A program made the translations under genes and the position numbers. From contig OZ223306.1 of assembly GCA_965140735.1 (NCBI GenBank), forward strand, positions 186,001 through 250,000: a DNA stretch of 64,000 bases, read 5' to 3'. This stretch comes from Fusibacter_A sp965140735 (GTDB taxonomy: Bacteria > Bacillota > Clostridia > Peptostreptococcales > Acidaminobacteraceae). This document shows positions 53,501 to 61,535 of the stretch, in pieces; the first letter of the stretch is position 1, and each line of letters begins with the position of its first letter. The notes below the pieces were generated by a model, which saw nothing but the letters and a program-made list of their open reading frames with translations, was not told where the DNA came from and searched no databases.

Positions 53501-53812
53501 TTGAAAAAGAGCCAAGAAAAGATTATTGAGCAGTATTCTATAATTAATCATATCTACACGATTACGCTGGTGACTGTGTTTACTGTATTGCCATTGTTAA
53601 GTATCTTTTACCTAGTTCTAGATGAAGGCAATTGTTTAAAGCAGATTTTAATGTACATATTATTCATTTATTGTAGCATTGCTACCTTTGTAATTTTTAT
53701 CCTTAGAAGATGTCCAAATTGTTATAGAGGCTTTTCAAAATATGTATTCAACCCAACTTTTTGTCCATACTGCAAAGTAAGACTGAAAGATGAAGGGAAG
53801 AGCAGAAAGTGA
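53501..53812 (+). CDS. Small membrane protein with zinc-ribbon tail
   Basis: The 103-residue protein has two membrane segments (about residues 20-40 and 47-68) and a C-terminal CPNC...CPYC zinc ribbon (CPNCYRGFSKY and FCPYCKVRL). The start is TTG 53501 with GAGGAAG before it; no ATG start is available. The family is not recognised. Isolation and the poor start keep confidence moderate, but the ribbon is convincing. Confidence 0.7.
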   Translation: MKKSQEKIIEQYSIINHIYTITLVTVFTVLPLLSIFYLVLDEGNCLKQILMYILFIYCSIATFVIFILRRCPNCYRGFSKYVFNPTFCPYCKVRLKDEGKSRK

Positions 53813-53867
53813 AATTGGTGATAAAATACAATATAGTAATGTTGTAAAATACACCTTAACTGAAAGT

Positions 53868-53908
53868 GACTAGAACAAGTCGATAAAGATTTGTTCTAGT
53901 CTTTTTTT
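53868..53908. terminator. Terminator between the zinc-ribbon gene and UPF0210
   Basis: Perfect 11-bp stem GACTAGAACAA (53868-53878) / TTGTTCTAGTC (53891-53901) with a run of seven T on the plus strand. On the minus strand it follows the UPF0210 stop, with a weaker tail. Confidence 0.88.
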
Positions 53909-53928
53909 AACTCTTTGTGGCTGTCTTT

Positions 53929-55287
53929 TTAGTTTTTAAAACTGTGGATAGGTGCGGGAATTCTACCTCCTCTTGCGATAAAAGATTCACTTGAGAATGG
54001 ATTCACTTTCATTATGGGCCCTGTGCCCAATAAGCCACCAAACTCAGCTTCTTCGCCAAGTGACTTGCCAATAACGGGTATAATTCTAACGCCAGTGGTT
54101 TTATTATTGATCACGCCGATAGCAGCTTCATCGGCAATTATGGCAGAGATTGTGCTGGCTGGTGTATTACCTGGAATGGCAATCATATCTAGACCGACAG
54201 AACAAACACAAGTCATAGCTTCTAATTTATCAATCGTTAAAGCGCCCATTTTAACAGCCGCAATCATACCTTCATCCTCACTAACAGGAACAAATGCCCC
54301 ACTTAATCCGCCCACGTGTGATGAAGCCATAACGCCACCTTTTTTTACAGCATCGTTGAGCATAGCAAGTGCAGCAGTTGTACCATGACATCCACAAGCT
54401 TCTAGGCCTATTTCTTCGAGAATTCTAGCCACGCTGTCACCAACGGCAGGCGTTGGGGCAAGTGATAAATCAATGATGCCAAATGGAACGCCAAGTTTTT
54501 CAGAAGCTTCATTGGCAACGAGTTGTCCAACACGAGTGATCTTAAAAGCCGTTTTTTTAATGGTTTCAGCCACCACATCAAAAGATTGTCCCTTTACTTT
54601 TTCAAGTGCAACTTTGACCACACCAGGGCCGCTGATGCCAACATGAATCACACATTCTGCTTCTGTAACCCCATGAAAAGCCCCTGCCATGAAGGGGTTA
54701 TCATCAACGGCATTTGCAAATACCACAAGTTTGGCACAACCAATGCTCTCCTGATCTTTTGTGAGTTCGGCTGTTTCTTTTATAATGCGACCGAGGTCTC
54801 TAACGGCATCCATATTAATTCCAGCTTTTGTAGAGCCCACATTGATAGAACTGCATACACGTTCTGTAACTGCAAGTGCTTTTGGGATGGATTCAATTAG
54901 AATTTTATCTCCCTTAGTATAGCCCTTTTGAACAAGAGCAGAAAAACCACCAATAAAATTGACGCCAACTGCTTTGGCAGCAGCATCGAGTGTTTGAGCG
55001 AATGCCACATAATCTTCATCATCGCAAGCTTGTGCAACCATCGAGATAGGTGTGACAGAGATGCGCTTGTTAATAATTGGGATGCCGTATTTTTCTTCTA
55101 TTTCTTCGCCCACTTTTACGAGATCCTTTGCAAGCGTTGTAATTTTTTTATAGATATTTTGTCGCGCAACTTCACCATTAGTATCACAGCAATCTAAGAG
55201 AGAAATCCCCATTGTAATCGTTCTTATATCTAGTTTGTCTCTTTCAATCATATTAATTGTTTCTAAGATGTTGTTAAAATTATTCAT
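53929..55287 (-). CDS. UPF0210 (DUF711/PFL-like) family protein
   Basis: The 452-residue protein matches the UPF0210 family throughout: LDIRTITMGISLLDC at the start, KRISVTPISMVAQAC (about 74), GVNFIGGFSALVQKGYTKGD (about 108), VGSTKAGINMDAVRDLG (about 150), GCHGTTAALAMLNDAVKKGGVMASSHVGGLSGAF (about 300, cited as two adjoining stretches) and IPGNTPASTISAII. The family is glycyl-radical-enzyme-like in fold but its reaction is unknown. It follows the UPF0237 gene, 16 bases away, in a glycine-riboswitch-controlled operon. Confidence 0.92.
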   Translation of the reverse strand: MNNFNNILETINMIERDKLDIRTITMGISLLDCCDTNGEVARQNIYKKITTLAKDLVKVGEEIEEKYGIPIINKRISVTPISMVAQACDDEDYVAFAQTLDAAAKAVGVNFIGGFSALVQKGYTKGDKILIESIPKALAVTERVCSSINVGSTKAGINMDAVRDLGRIIKETAELTKDQESIGCAKLVVFANAVDDNPFMAGAFHGVTEAECVIHVGISGPGVVKVALEKVKGQSFDVVAETIKKTAFKITRVGQLVANEASEKLGVPFGIIDLSLAPTPAVGDSVARILEEIGLEACGCHGTTAALAMLNDAVKKGGVMASSHVGGLSGAFVPVSEDEGMIAAVKMGALTIDKLEAMTCVCSVGLDMIAIPGNTPASTISAIIADEAAIGVINNKTTGVRIIPVIGKSLGEEAEFGGLLGTGPIMKVNPFSSESFIARGGRIPAPIHSFKN

Positions 55288-55303
55288 GTTGCCTCCTCAT
55301 TGT

Positions 55304-55573
55304 CTACAAGCTGTGCATGGCTGAAAAAATAGCGTCATGTTGTACTTTAATTCTTAAATTCATTGCATCCGCTGGAACTGCTAATTCTGCTTTTAAACCT
55401 GCTAGATCAGTTGATAAATCACTTAAATCCACAAACATAACCATTGTAAAACAGCCTCTAACGATGGTTTGGTTAATATCGAGAATATTAACACCATTAT
55501 CTGAAAGAACAGTTGCAACCTCTTTGATGATGCCTTTTTTATCCATACCCATTACTGAAACATAAGCATTCAT
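55304..55573 (-). CDS. ACT-domain protein, UPF0237 family
   Basis: The 89-residue protein is a single ACT domain of the UPF0237 (GcvR-like) type: NAYVSVMGMDKKGIIKEVATVL, then GVNILDINQTIVRGCFTMVMFVDLS. ACT domains bind amino acids, and a glycine riboswitch upstream makes glycine or serine the likely ligand. ATG 55573 follows AAGGAGG. It is the constant partner of UPF0210, which lies next. Confidence 0.93.
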   Translation of the reverse strand: MNAYVSVMGMDKKGIIKEVATVLSDNGVNILDINQTIVRGCFTMVMFVDLSDLSTDLAGLKAELAVPADAMNLRIKVQHDAIFSAMHSL

Positions 55574-55621
55574 TTTTGCCCTCCTTGTATTCTTGATGAT
55601 TTTCATTTTGCATTTACATAT

Positions 55622-55654
55622 AAAAAAGAGGCTAATAAAAATTAGCCTCTGGAG
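55622..55654 (-). terminator. Riboswitch expression-platform terminator
   Basis: On the minus strand AGAGGCTAAT / ATTAGCCTCT (55627-55650) is followed by six T (55622-55627). Its 5' arm is extended by CTCC, so CTCCAGAGG (55646-55654) is exactly complementary to CCTCTGGAG at the 5' edge of the glycine aptamer (55793-55801). Confidence 0.85.
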
Positions 55655-55725
55655 AATTTAAGCACACTATTAAGTCAACCTTATACAAAATAATAACCTT
55701 GTATATAAGATGATTAAATCATCTG

Positions 55726-55801
55726 CCTCTGTCCCTTGTACCTGAGAGTTTCACTGTAAACAGCTTTCCCCTTCGGCGCTCATAAAGAGTCTCTCCAGAG
55801 G
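55726..55801 (-). promoter_or_regulatory. Glycine riboswitch aptamer
   Basis: Read on the minus strand, the conserved core is complete: TCTGGAGAGACTC, GAGCGCCGAAGGGG, AAACTCTCAGGTAC and GGGACAGAGG. Stem P1 is CCTCTG (5', about 55796-55801) with CAGAGG (55726-55731). Only one full aptamer is seen. Flanking hairpins GAAATAAG-TTCG-CTTATTTC (upstream) and AGATGAT-TTA-ATCATCT (downstream) may stand in for the partner. It controls UPF0237 and UPF0210. Confidence 0.93.
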
Positions 55802-55984
55802 TTCGTCCAATAACGGTTTTAGAAATAAGCGAACTTATTTCATAATTCCACGATTTTCATCCGAGCCTATCAAATTAAGAAGAATGATAACACAATGTTG
55901 AAAGACTTGTCAAGTGGAATGTGGTTTATTATGTTAAAATAAAGTAAGAATGAAATGTTAATGTTTAGAAGAGGAGGGGGCTAT

Positions 55985-56248
55985 ATGAATCAATCCGACA
56001 AAGATATGATTTATTTTTGCTTAGATTTTGTAAAAAATAATTTAAGTGAGCAGAGTCAAAATGTGCAATGTCGTAATTGGATAAAGACGGCGAGCGATTT
56101 GGTTGAAAAAAGTGATTTGGGGAGTGCAGGGTTTATAGTATCAAATTTGAAAGAAGCAGATGATTATTTTTCAGGTGCGAGTACTTCTGCAACAGTGAAT
56201 ACCGTTTTAGATAAGATTGAGATGGTAAAGCAATTATTGAATAGTTAA
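55985..56248 (+). CDS. Small hypothetical protein
   Basis: The 87-residue protein is predicted cytosolic and mostly helical (SDKDMIYFCLDFVKNNL, VNTVLDKIEMVKQLLNS). The family is not recognised. ATG 55985 has a strong GGAGGGGG ribosome site, which supports a real gene. It stands alone between the riboswitch operon (opposite strand) and the TetR gene. Confidence 0.7.
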   Translation: MNQSDKDMIYFCLDFVKNNLSEQSQNVQCRNWIKTASDLVEKSDLGSAGFIVSNLKEADDYFSGASTSATVNTVLDKIEMVKQLLNS

Positions 56249-56302
56249 TTAGAGTGGCTTAAAATTTAAACGGATCTAGGAAAAGTTCACATTTTTTTAA
56301 AA

Positions 56303-56351
56303 GAATGATCATTCATTTATTATTGACGATAAGTGAATGATCATTTATTAT
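56303..56351 (+). promoter_or_regulatory. Promoter with overlapping double TetR operator
   Basis: TTGACG (56323-56328), a 17-base spacer and TATTAT (56346-56351) predict a start of transcription at about 56358, which is the TetR ATG. GAATGATCATTC lies just upstream of the -35 box and GAATGATCATT inside the spacer; each centres on the palindrome AATGATCATT. Binding there would block the promoter. Confidence 0.75.
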
Positions 56352-56357
56352 ATATCT

Positions 56358-56960
56358 ATGAGAATAAAAGATGAGAAAAAATACAACGCTATTTTGAATG
56401 CTTCAATGGAACATTTTATGTCAGATGGATTTGCGAATGCATCTATTGCTAAAATCGCTAAAACGGCGGGGGTATCACCAGCAACCATATACATTTACTT
56501 TGAGAATAAGGAGGATTTGATAAGTAAGCTTTACCTAAAAATTAGGAAAGAAATGAGTGAATATGTACTTGCTGAAGTGGATTTGGAGGGTTGTATTGAA
56601 GCCGCCTATAAAAAAATATGGTTGAACTATTATCAATATTGTTTAGCGTATCATAGAGAATTTGATTACATTATGCAGTTTACAAATTCTCCGTTTTCCA
56701 AGCATTATAATGCAGATTATGGCATGTGCTATTTTTCAAAAATATATGAACTCTTTAAATTAGGCAAAGAAAGAAAAGTAATCAAAGCAATATCAGATGA
56801 AATTTTATTTGCTTTTACCTTTTATCCAGCATCACAACTCGCTAAAAGAAATCTTTGTTGCGGTACAAAGTTATGTGATTATGGTGTTAATAAAGCCTGT
56901 GATGTGGCTTGGGATGCGGTGAAAATAGATCAAGTTAAAATCTGTTATAACCAAAAATAA
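56358..56960 (+). CDS. TetR-family regulator, probably leaderless message
   Basis: The 200-residue protein has the TetR helix-turn-helix at 5-55: YNAILNASMEHFMSDGF, SIAKIAKTAGVSPATIYIYFENKEDLI in adjoining stretches. The C-terminal domain is unassigned and carries several cysteines (NLCCGTKLCDYGVNKACD, near the end), which could sense thiols, metals or electrophiles. ATG 56358 coincides with the predicted start of transcription and no ribosome site precedes it. The next genes encode a GshA-like ligase and an ATP-grasp ligase, starting 23 bases later, so all three probably share the promoter and autorepression. Confidence 0.9.
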   Translation: MRIKDEKKYNAILNASMEHFMSDGFANASIAKIAKTAGVSPATIYIYFENKEDLISKLYLKIRKEMSEYVLAEVDLEGCIEAAYKKIWLNYYQYCLAYHREFDYIMQFTNSPFSKHYNADYGMCYFSKIYELFKLGKERKVIKAISDEILFAFTFYPASQLAKRNLCCGTKLCDYGVNKACDVAWDAVKIDQVKICYNQK

Positions 56961-56983
56961 TAGAACTTATAAGGACATTAATT

Positions 56984-58276
56984 ATGAAATCAAGTAAAAC
57001 AATTTTAAAAGACTATTTTAAGTCAGGCGAAAAGACAAGTAGAAAAATAGGAGTCGAATTTGAACACTTCCTAATTTCAAAAACAGATCTTAGAAGTTAT
57101 GCATATTTTGAAGAAAATGGACAAAAGCAATTAATGCATAAGCTTGTTTCAAAAGGATGGCAGATAACCTATAGCGAAGGGGATGATATCTTTAATGCTG
57201 TAAAGGACGGTAATATGGTGTCTTTTGAACCCGGCGGGCAAGTTGAAATCAGTATAAAGCCTTTTGAGCGTATAACTGATATTGAAGCGGAATATTTAAG
57301 TGTTAAAGGTGCTGTAGAATCACTTTTAAGCGAAGATCAAATGTTGCTCTCACTTGGATATCATCCTAAAAGTAAGATCGAAACTTTACCTTTATTGCCT
57401 AAAAAAAGATATGAATTTATGTATGAAGAGCTTCATAAAAGAGGTAGTTTTGCAAGAAATATGATGAAGGGAACGGCTTCAACACAAGTATCAATTGACT
57501 ATGAAAACGAGAAAGATTTCATAAAAAAATACCGTGTGGCCAATTTTTTAGCGCCTTTTATTTCACGTTTATTTGATGCCTCGCCTATATTTGAAGGAGA
57601 AGTTTACGGACCTAAAAATTTGAGAGTAAGAATTTGGGATCATACGGATATCGATAGATGCAAAATGCCAAAAGGTGTTATGAATGAATCCTTTGATTAT
57701 GATGCTTACGGTGATTATATTCTGAGTTCAGAGCCTATTTTAATGATTGATGGCGCCACTTCATACTCGACTGAGCATCAGACCGTGGCAGAACTTGATC
57801 AGAAGCATAAATTGACTGAGGAGCAGTTAATCCATGCTTCAACAATGGTGTTCCCCGATATAAGAGTAAAGCAATTTTTAGAAATCAGAGTTGCAGATGC
57901 ATTGCCATTACCTTATAGTCTTGCAGTACCTGCACTTATAAAAGGCATTTTCTATAGCACTGATAATTTGGATAAATATTATAAAATGAGTTTGAATATG
58001 GATGATAATGCTATTATAAAGTTAAACGATCAGGTGAAAGAAAGCTATTCATTTGATATGTCCTGTTTACATGTTGCCATGACTTGTGGTGATTTTATTG
58101 AAAGGCTGATTTCTGATGCCATGAAGGGGTTAGAACAGGATGAAATTAATATTCTAGTTAACTTTCAAGAAATGATTCAAAAGTATGGTTCTTATTCCGA
58201 GTATCTAAAAAAGATATATTTAGAAGATCCAGCCTTATTTAAAGAAGTTATCATAACAGGAGGAGAACATGTTTAA
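56984..58276 (+). CDS. Glutamate-cysteine ligase-like enzyme (GCS2/EgtA-type)
   Basis: The 430-residue protein belongs to the glutamate-cysteine ligase superfamily of carboxylate-amine ligases. Typical segments are KIGVEFEHFLI (about 22, first metal/ATP Glu), FEPGGQVEISIKPF (about 84), GTASTQVSIDYE (about 163, conserved Thr/Gln) and FLEIRVADALPLPY (about 302). It would join glutamate to cysteine or another amine. The start is close behind the TetR gene. It overlaps the ATP-grasp gene by eight bases, so they act in one pathway. Confidence 0.88.
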   Translation: MKSSKTILKDYFKSGEKTSRKIGVEFEHFLISKTDLRSYAYFEENGQKQLMHKLVSKGWQITYSEGDDIFNAVKDGNMVSFEPGGQVEISIKPFERITDIEAEYLSVKGAVESLLSEDQMLLSLGYHPKSKIETLPLLPKKRYEFMYEELHKRGSFARNMMKGTASTQVSIDYENEKDFIKKYRVANFLAPFISRLFDASPIFEGEVYGPKNLRVRIWDHTDIDRCKMPKGVMNESFDYDAYGDYILSSEPILMIDGATSYSTEHQTVAELDQKHKLTEEQLIHASTMVFPDIRVKQFLEIRVADALPLPYSLAVPALIKGIFYSTDNLDKYYKMSLNMDDNAIIKLNDQVKESYSFDMSCLHVAMTCGDFIERLISDAMKGLEQDEINILVNFQEMIQKYGSYSEYLKKIYLEDPALFKEVIITGGEHV

Positions 58277-59600
58277 ATTTAATGAAGAGCTTGCTGAGAT
58301 TGCCAGTGCACATCGAGCAATTGTAGATGAGGACTATAAAAAGACATATGAAGCAGTGGGGCAATCAGATGCCGTTTATAAAGGCAAGCAACTACCTTAT
58401 TTATATTTCCCTGCTGTTTACTCTGAAGAGGACGTTCTCAATTTTGAAGCACTGACGCAAAAGATATTTGATATTGTCAATAAATCGATAGACATTTACT
58501 TTGAACACCCAGAAGTAAGAAGCGTTTGGGGGTTTGATCCGAAATTAGAAGAACTTATCCTCTTACCACATCGATTTGAAGCTAAAGTGCCTATGGGCAG
58601 ATTTGATTTTTTCTATTATGAAGATGGCAGTTATAAGTTTTGTGAACTTAACACAGATGGGACTTCAGCCATGAATGAGGAAACACCTCTTACAGATATA
58701 TTGATGAACACCTATGTTCTAGATAAATTTAAAGAAACGCATCAGGTTAGACGATATGAACTCTATCAATCATGGGTGGATGAAGTCAAAAATATCTATG
58801 AAGAATATGTTCAAAATGGTGGAGAACGTGCTGAGACGCCACATCTTATTATTATGGATTATATGTCTAAAGGTTCACCGCATGAGTTTGAAGCTTTTAA
58901 AAAATACTTTAATGCAGATGGTTTTAGATGCCAGATCGTCAGTCCAGATGAACTCACCGAGGAAAATGGTATACTTTACTATAATGGAGATAAGGTCGAT
59001 ATTATTTATAGAAGACTTGTAACAAGAGATCTAATGGAGTACTATGATGATCTAATGCCACTGATTAATGGTATTAAAGCGAATAAAACTTGTATTATAG
59101 GTTCTATTAAATCTCAAATTGTTCATACAAAGAAATATTTTGAAGCACTCCATCATCCTTTGGTAAGAAAATATTTTTCAGAAGAGGATCTTGAATACAT
59201 TGATGCACATATTCCATATACCAGTGCTCTCAATAAAACAGATTCTCTTGAAGAATTCATTAGAAATAAAGACTGTTATATTATAAAACCGATCGATTTC
59301 TATGCGTCAAAGGGTGTTTATGCAGGTAAGGAGTTCAGTGAGAAAGCATGGGCGAAGCTGTTAGAGAAAGCAGCTAATGAAGGGTGCATTATACAAGAAT
59401 TTTGTCCAAAATCAATCAATAAAAATTTGGACTTTTCAGGAGAAGACACATTCAAGGTTGCTGAGTATAACAATATTACAGGTGTCTTTGTGTACAACGA
59501 GAAGATGAAGGGTATTTTCACACGTGCAGGATTTAATGCGGTTATATCGGATCTAAATGATGGCTTTTCACTCTCTTCAATTGTTGCAAGTGCCATTTAG
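58269..59600 (+). CDS. Glutathionylspermidine-synthase-like ATP-grasp ligase
   Basis: The 443-residue protein matches the synthetase domain of glutathionylspermidine synthase and related circularly permuted ATP-grasp enzymes: PMGRFDFFYYEDGSYKFCELN with NTDGTSAMNE (about 118-140), IIYRRLVTRDLM (about 240), and the nucleotide-binding CYIIKPIDFYASKGVYAG (about 337) and IIQEFCPK. No amidase domain is attached. It normally ligates a carboxylate to an amine. Coupled to a GshA-like ligase, it probably extends a gamma-glutamyl product; whether glutathione or something new is open. Confidence 0.85.
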   Translation: MFKFNEELAEIASAHRAIVDEDYKKTYEAVGQSDAVYKGKQLPYLYFPAVYSEEDVLNFEALTQKIFDIVNKSIDIYFEHPEVRSVWGFDPKLEELILLPHRFEAKVPMGRFDFFYYEDGSYKFCELNTDGTSAMNEETPLTDILMNTYVLDKFKETHQVRRYELYQSWVDEVKNIYEEYVQNGGERAETPHLIIMDYMSKGSPHEFEAFKKYFNADGFRCQIVSPDELTEENGILYYNGDKVDIIYRRLVTRDLMEYYDDLMPLINGIKANKTCIIGSIKSQIVHTKKYFEALHHPLVRKYFSEEDLEYIDAHIPYTSALNKTDSLEEFIRNKDCYIIKPIDFYASKGVYAGKEFSEKAWAKLLEKAANEGCIIQEFCPKSINKNLDFSGEDTFKVAEYNNITGVFVYNEKMKGIFTRAGFNAVISDLNDGFSLSSIVASAI

Positions 59601-59644
59601 CTGGAAAAATAAGCACGTTTTGTTTTCATTTTAAAGAAATATTC

Positions 59645-59704
59645 AAAAGAGGACTTCCTCATATAGAATGTTGTATTCTATCTTGAGAAAGTCCTCTTTT
59701 TTTA
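59645..59704. terminator. Strong bidirectional terminator
   Basis: AAAAGAGGACTT pairs with AAGTCCTCTTTT, continued by CTCA/TTGAG and ATAGAAT/ATTCTAT with small bulges, then seven T. It serves the ligase operon and the HD-GYP gene opposite. Confidence 0.92.
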
Positions 59705-59719
59705 TATGGCCTTACAAAA

Positions 59720-60829
59720 TCAATCATAGATAAGCTTCTGAATGGTCAAATTATGCGTTTCAAGCAGATCAATATAGCCATCCGATTCACCGTTGAGTTT
59801 ACCCTGTTTAAAAGTTCTAACGATTGGTCGAAGTGGATGAGAAGGATGATTTTTGAGTATAACAGCTTTTAATCCATTGGATAACAAGACATAAGATCCA
59901 GCAGGATACAGAATGATACATCGGCAGAAGGTACTGGCAAGATCAAAATCAAAAAGAGTTCCTGCATACCCCATGATGTATTCAACAACTTCATGATGGG
60001 GATGTGCAAGACGATGCTTGCGGTCTGAAGTCATGGCATCATAAACATCCGCGATCATAACAATTTTAGTGAGTGGATGAAGCTCTGAATTTACCAACCC
60101 TTTTGGATATCCTGAGCCATTTAATCGCTCGTGATGTTGGATGACAATGGATTTGATATGTGCGTTGAAGTTTGTGTTGTTAGTGAGGATATCATAGCTA
60201 TATTGTGGATGTTTTTTTATTTCAGACCATTGACTTTCCGATAAGGGTTCTGAGTGGTCGTATATTTCTTGTGCAATGTTTTTATAACCAATATTGATGA
60301 GCATTGAAGCAATTGCGACATTTCTCATATCTTTAATGTTGAGTCCTATTTTTGCGCCAAGCATAATTGCTAGGACAGCAGTATTGATAGCATGTTCATA
60401 CAGATAGTGGCTTTCTGATTTGATATCCATAATGGAAATTGTCAGATCTTTTGCGCCTAAAATCTCGTCAATTAGACTTCCCGATACTTGATCTAATGTA
60501 TCGATTAAAGCTTGTCCTGAGTCTCCAAAAATAAGTTGCTGTTTTTGTTTGGAAACGCCTTCAGTAAATTCGTCAACGCATAATTTTACATCAAAAACTG
60601 CTTTTTTTCTGATAGCTGGATCGATGATGTCTTTGACTTCTTCTTCAAGTAATTCTTCCTCATCGGGATTTTTTACATATAATGATTTGAATCCTAATGC
60701 TTTTATGCGTTCGATACTTTTAGAATTTACAATTGCATTTTTACGCAATAGGATTTGATTCGATATGTTAACAATATTTTCTGCTAGGACTTCATTTTCT
60801 TTTAAATATTCAATAGGTTTAAATCTCAT
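59720..60829 (-). CDS. HD-GYP-like protein with a missing HD dyad
   Basis: The 369-residue protein has a conserved N-terminal region (1-60) and an HD-GYP domain (about 120-305): YEHAINTAVLA (His), HPQYSYDIL, VIQHHERLNGSGYPKGL and IADVYDAMTSDR are all intact. The HD dyad, however, reads MLINIGYKNIA (about 175-185) where LLHDIGK is expected, so two metal ligands are lost. Cyclic di-GMP hydrolysis is unlikely; it may bind the nucleotide or partners. ATG 60829, with GGAG upstream on the minus strand. Confidence 0.88.
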   Translation of the reverse strand: MRFKPIEYLKENEVLAENIVNISNQILLRKNAIVNSKSIERIKALGFKSLYVKNPDEEELLEEEVKDIIDPAIRKKAVFDVKLCVDEFTEGVSKQKQQLIFGDSGQALIDTLDQVSGSLIDEILGAKDLTISIMDIKSESHYLYEHAINTAVLAIMLGAKIGLNIKDMRNVAIASMLINIGYKNIAQEIYDHSEPLSESQWSEIKKHPQYSYDILTNNTNFNAHIKSIVIQHHERLNGSGYPKGLVNSELHPLTKIVMIADVYDAMTSDRKHRLAHPHHEVVEYIMGYAGTLFDFDLASTFCRCIILYPAGSYVLLSNGLKAVILKNHPSHPLRPIVRTFKQGKLNGESDGYIDLLETHNLTIQKLIYD

Positions 60830-60877
60830 GTATTATTTCTCCTTCAGGACTTATAATTATTCTTTTAACACAATTGT

Positions 60878-60913
60878 AATATAAGAAATAATTACCGTCA
60901 AATTTCTTATATT
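60878..60913. repeat. 12-bp perfect inverted repeat upstream of the HD-GYP gene
   Basis: AATATAAGAAAT (60878-60889) and ATTTCTTATATT (60902-60913), 12 bases apart, lie 50 bases before the HD-GYP start. Operator or RNA hairpin; function unknown. Confidence 0.5.
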
Positions 60914-61025
60914 TATATCTATGTTTTATATAGAAGGTTATATAAATGTTATCGGCAGAAATTGCATTATCTTTTAGAGCTGTGTAAAAGATAAAGGCGA
61001 TCTAAAAATCATAATGCTTGTGTAC

Positions 61026-61078
61026 TTGACAAGAGTTATATTTTTTTATAAAGTATAGTTAGTACTCTAATTATATAA
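61026..61078 (+). promoter_or_regulatory. Promoter and operator of the MarR gene
   Basis: TTGACA (61026-61031) lies 17 bases before TAAAGT (61049-61054). A 25-bp element beginning TATAGTTAG and ending TAATTATATAA (61054-61078) covers the expected start of transcription; it recurs before the hydrolase gene at 61536. TTAG...CTAA in it is palindromic. Confidence 0.65.
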
Positions 61079-61091
61079 AAAAGGAGCTTAT

Positions 61092-61514
61092 ATGCCTAAA
61101 CTACATCTCATGTCCAAAATGGGGATTATTTATTTAAACTGGTCCAGAAAACTTCAAAAAGATCTCGTTCCTTTTAAGATAACGCTTAAGCAACAGTTTG
61201 TTTTAAGGCAACTAATGAAAACGGAATATCTGTTGCCCTCACAAATTGCTGATATGCTTTATTGTGATCGTCCAACAGCAAGTGTAATCATCAAAAATAT
61301 GGAAAAAAATAAATGGATTGTTAAAGAGAAAGACCCTGAAAACGGAAAGCAATATTTTGTTAAGATTACAGAAATCGGAACACAAAAATTTAAAGCGCTA
61401 GGTGGTGCATCTGGACCGGAAGCCATGGTTAGACATGATCCACTGAAATGTCTCACTGAAGCCGAGAGGGAAACACTCGATGCATTGCTAACTAAGGTCA
61501 TGTTACATTTGTAA
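61092..61514 (+). CDS. MarR-family transcriptional regulator
   Basis: The 140-residue winged-helix protein has ITLKQQFVLRQLMK, the recognition helix region LLPSQIADMLYCDRPTASVIIKNMEKNKWI and a wing with EKDPENGKQYFVKITEIGTQKF. GGAG lies before ATG 61092. It sits at the head of a hydrolase and flavodoxin group and shares an upstream element with the hydrolase, so it probably represses itself and that gene. Confidence 0.9.
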   Translation: MPKLHLMSKMGIIYLNWSRKLQKDLVPFKITLKQQFVLRQLMKTEYLLPSQIADMLYCDRPTASVIIKNMEKNKWIVKEKDPENGKQYFVKITEIGTQKFKALGGASGPEAMVRHDPLKCLTEAERETLDALLTKVMLHL

Positions 61515-61535
61515 GCAAATAAATTTTTTTAAAGA

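Noticed and set aside
54523..54900. Open frames on the plus strand opposite UPF0210
   Set aside because: Low-complexity antisense shadows without ribosome sites, lying inside a highly conserved gene.
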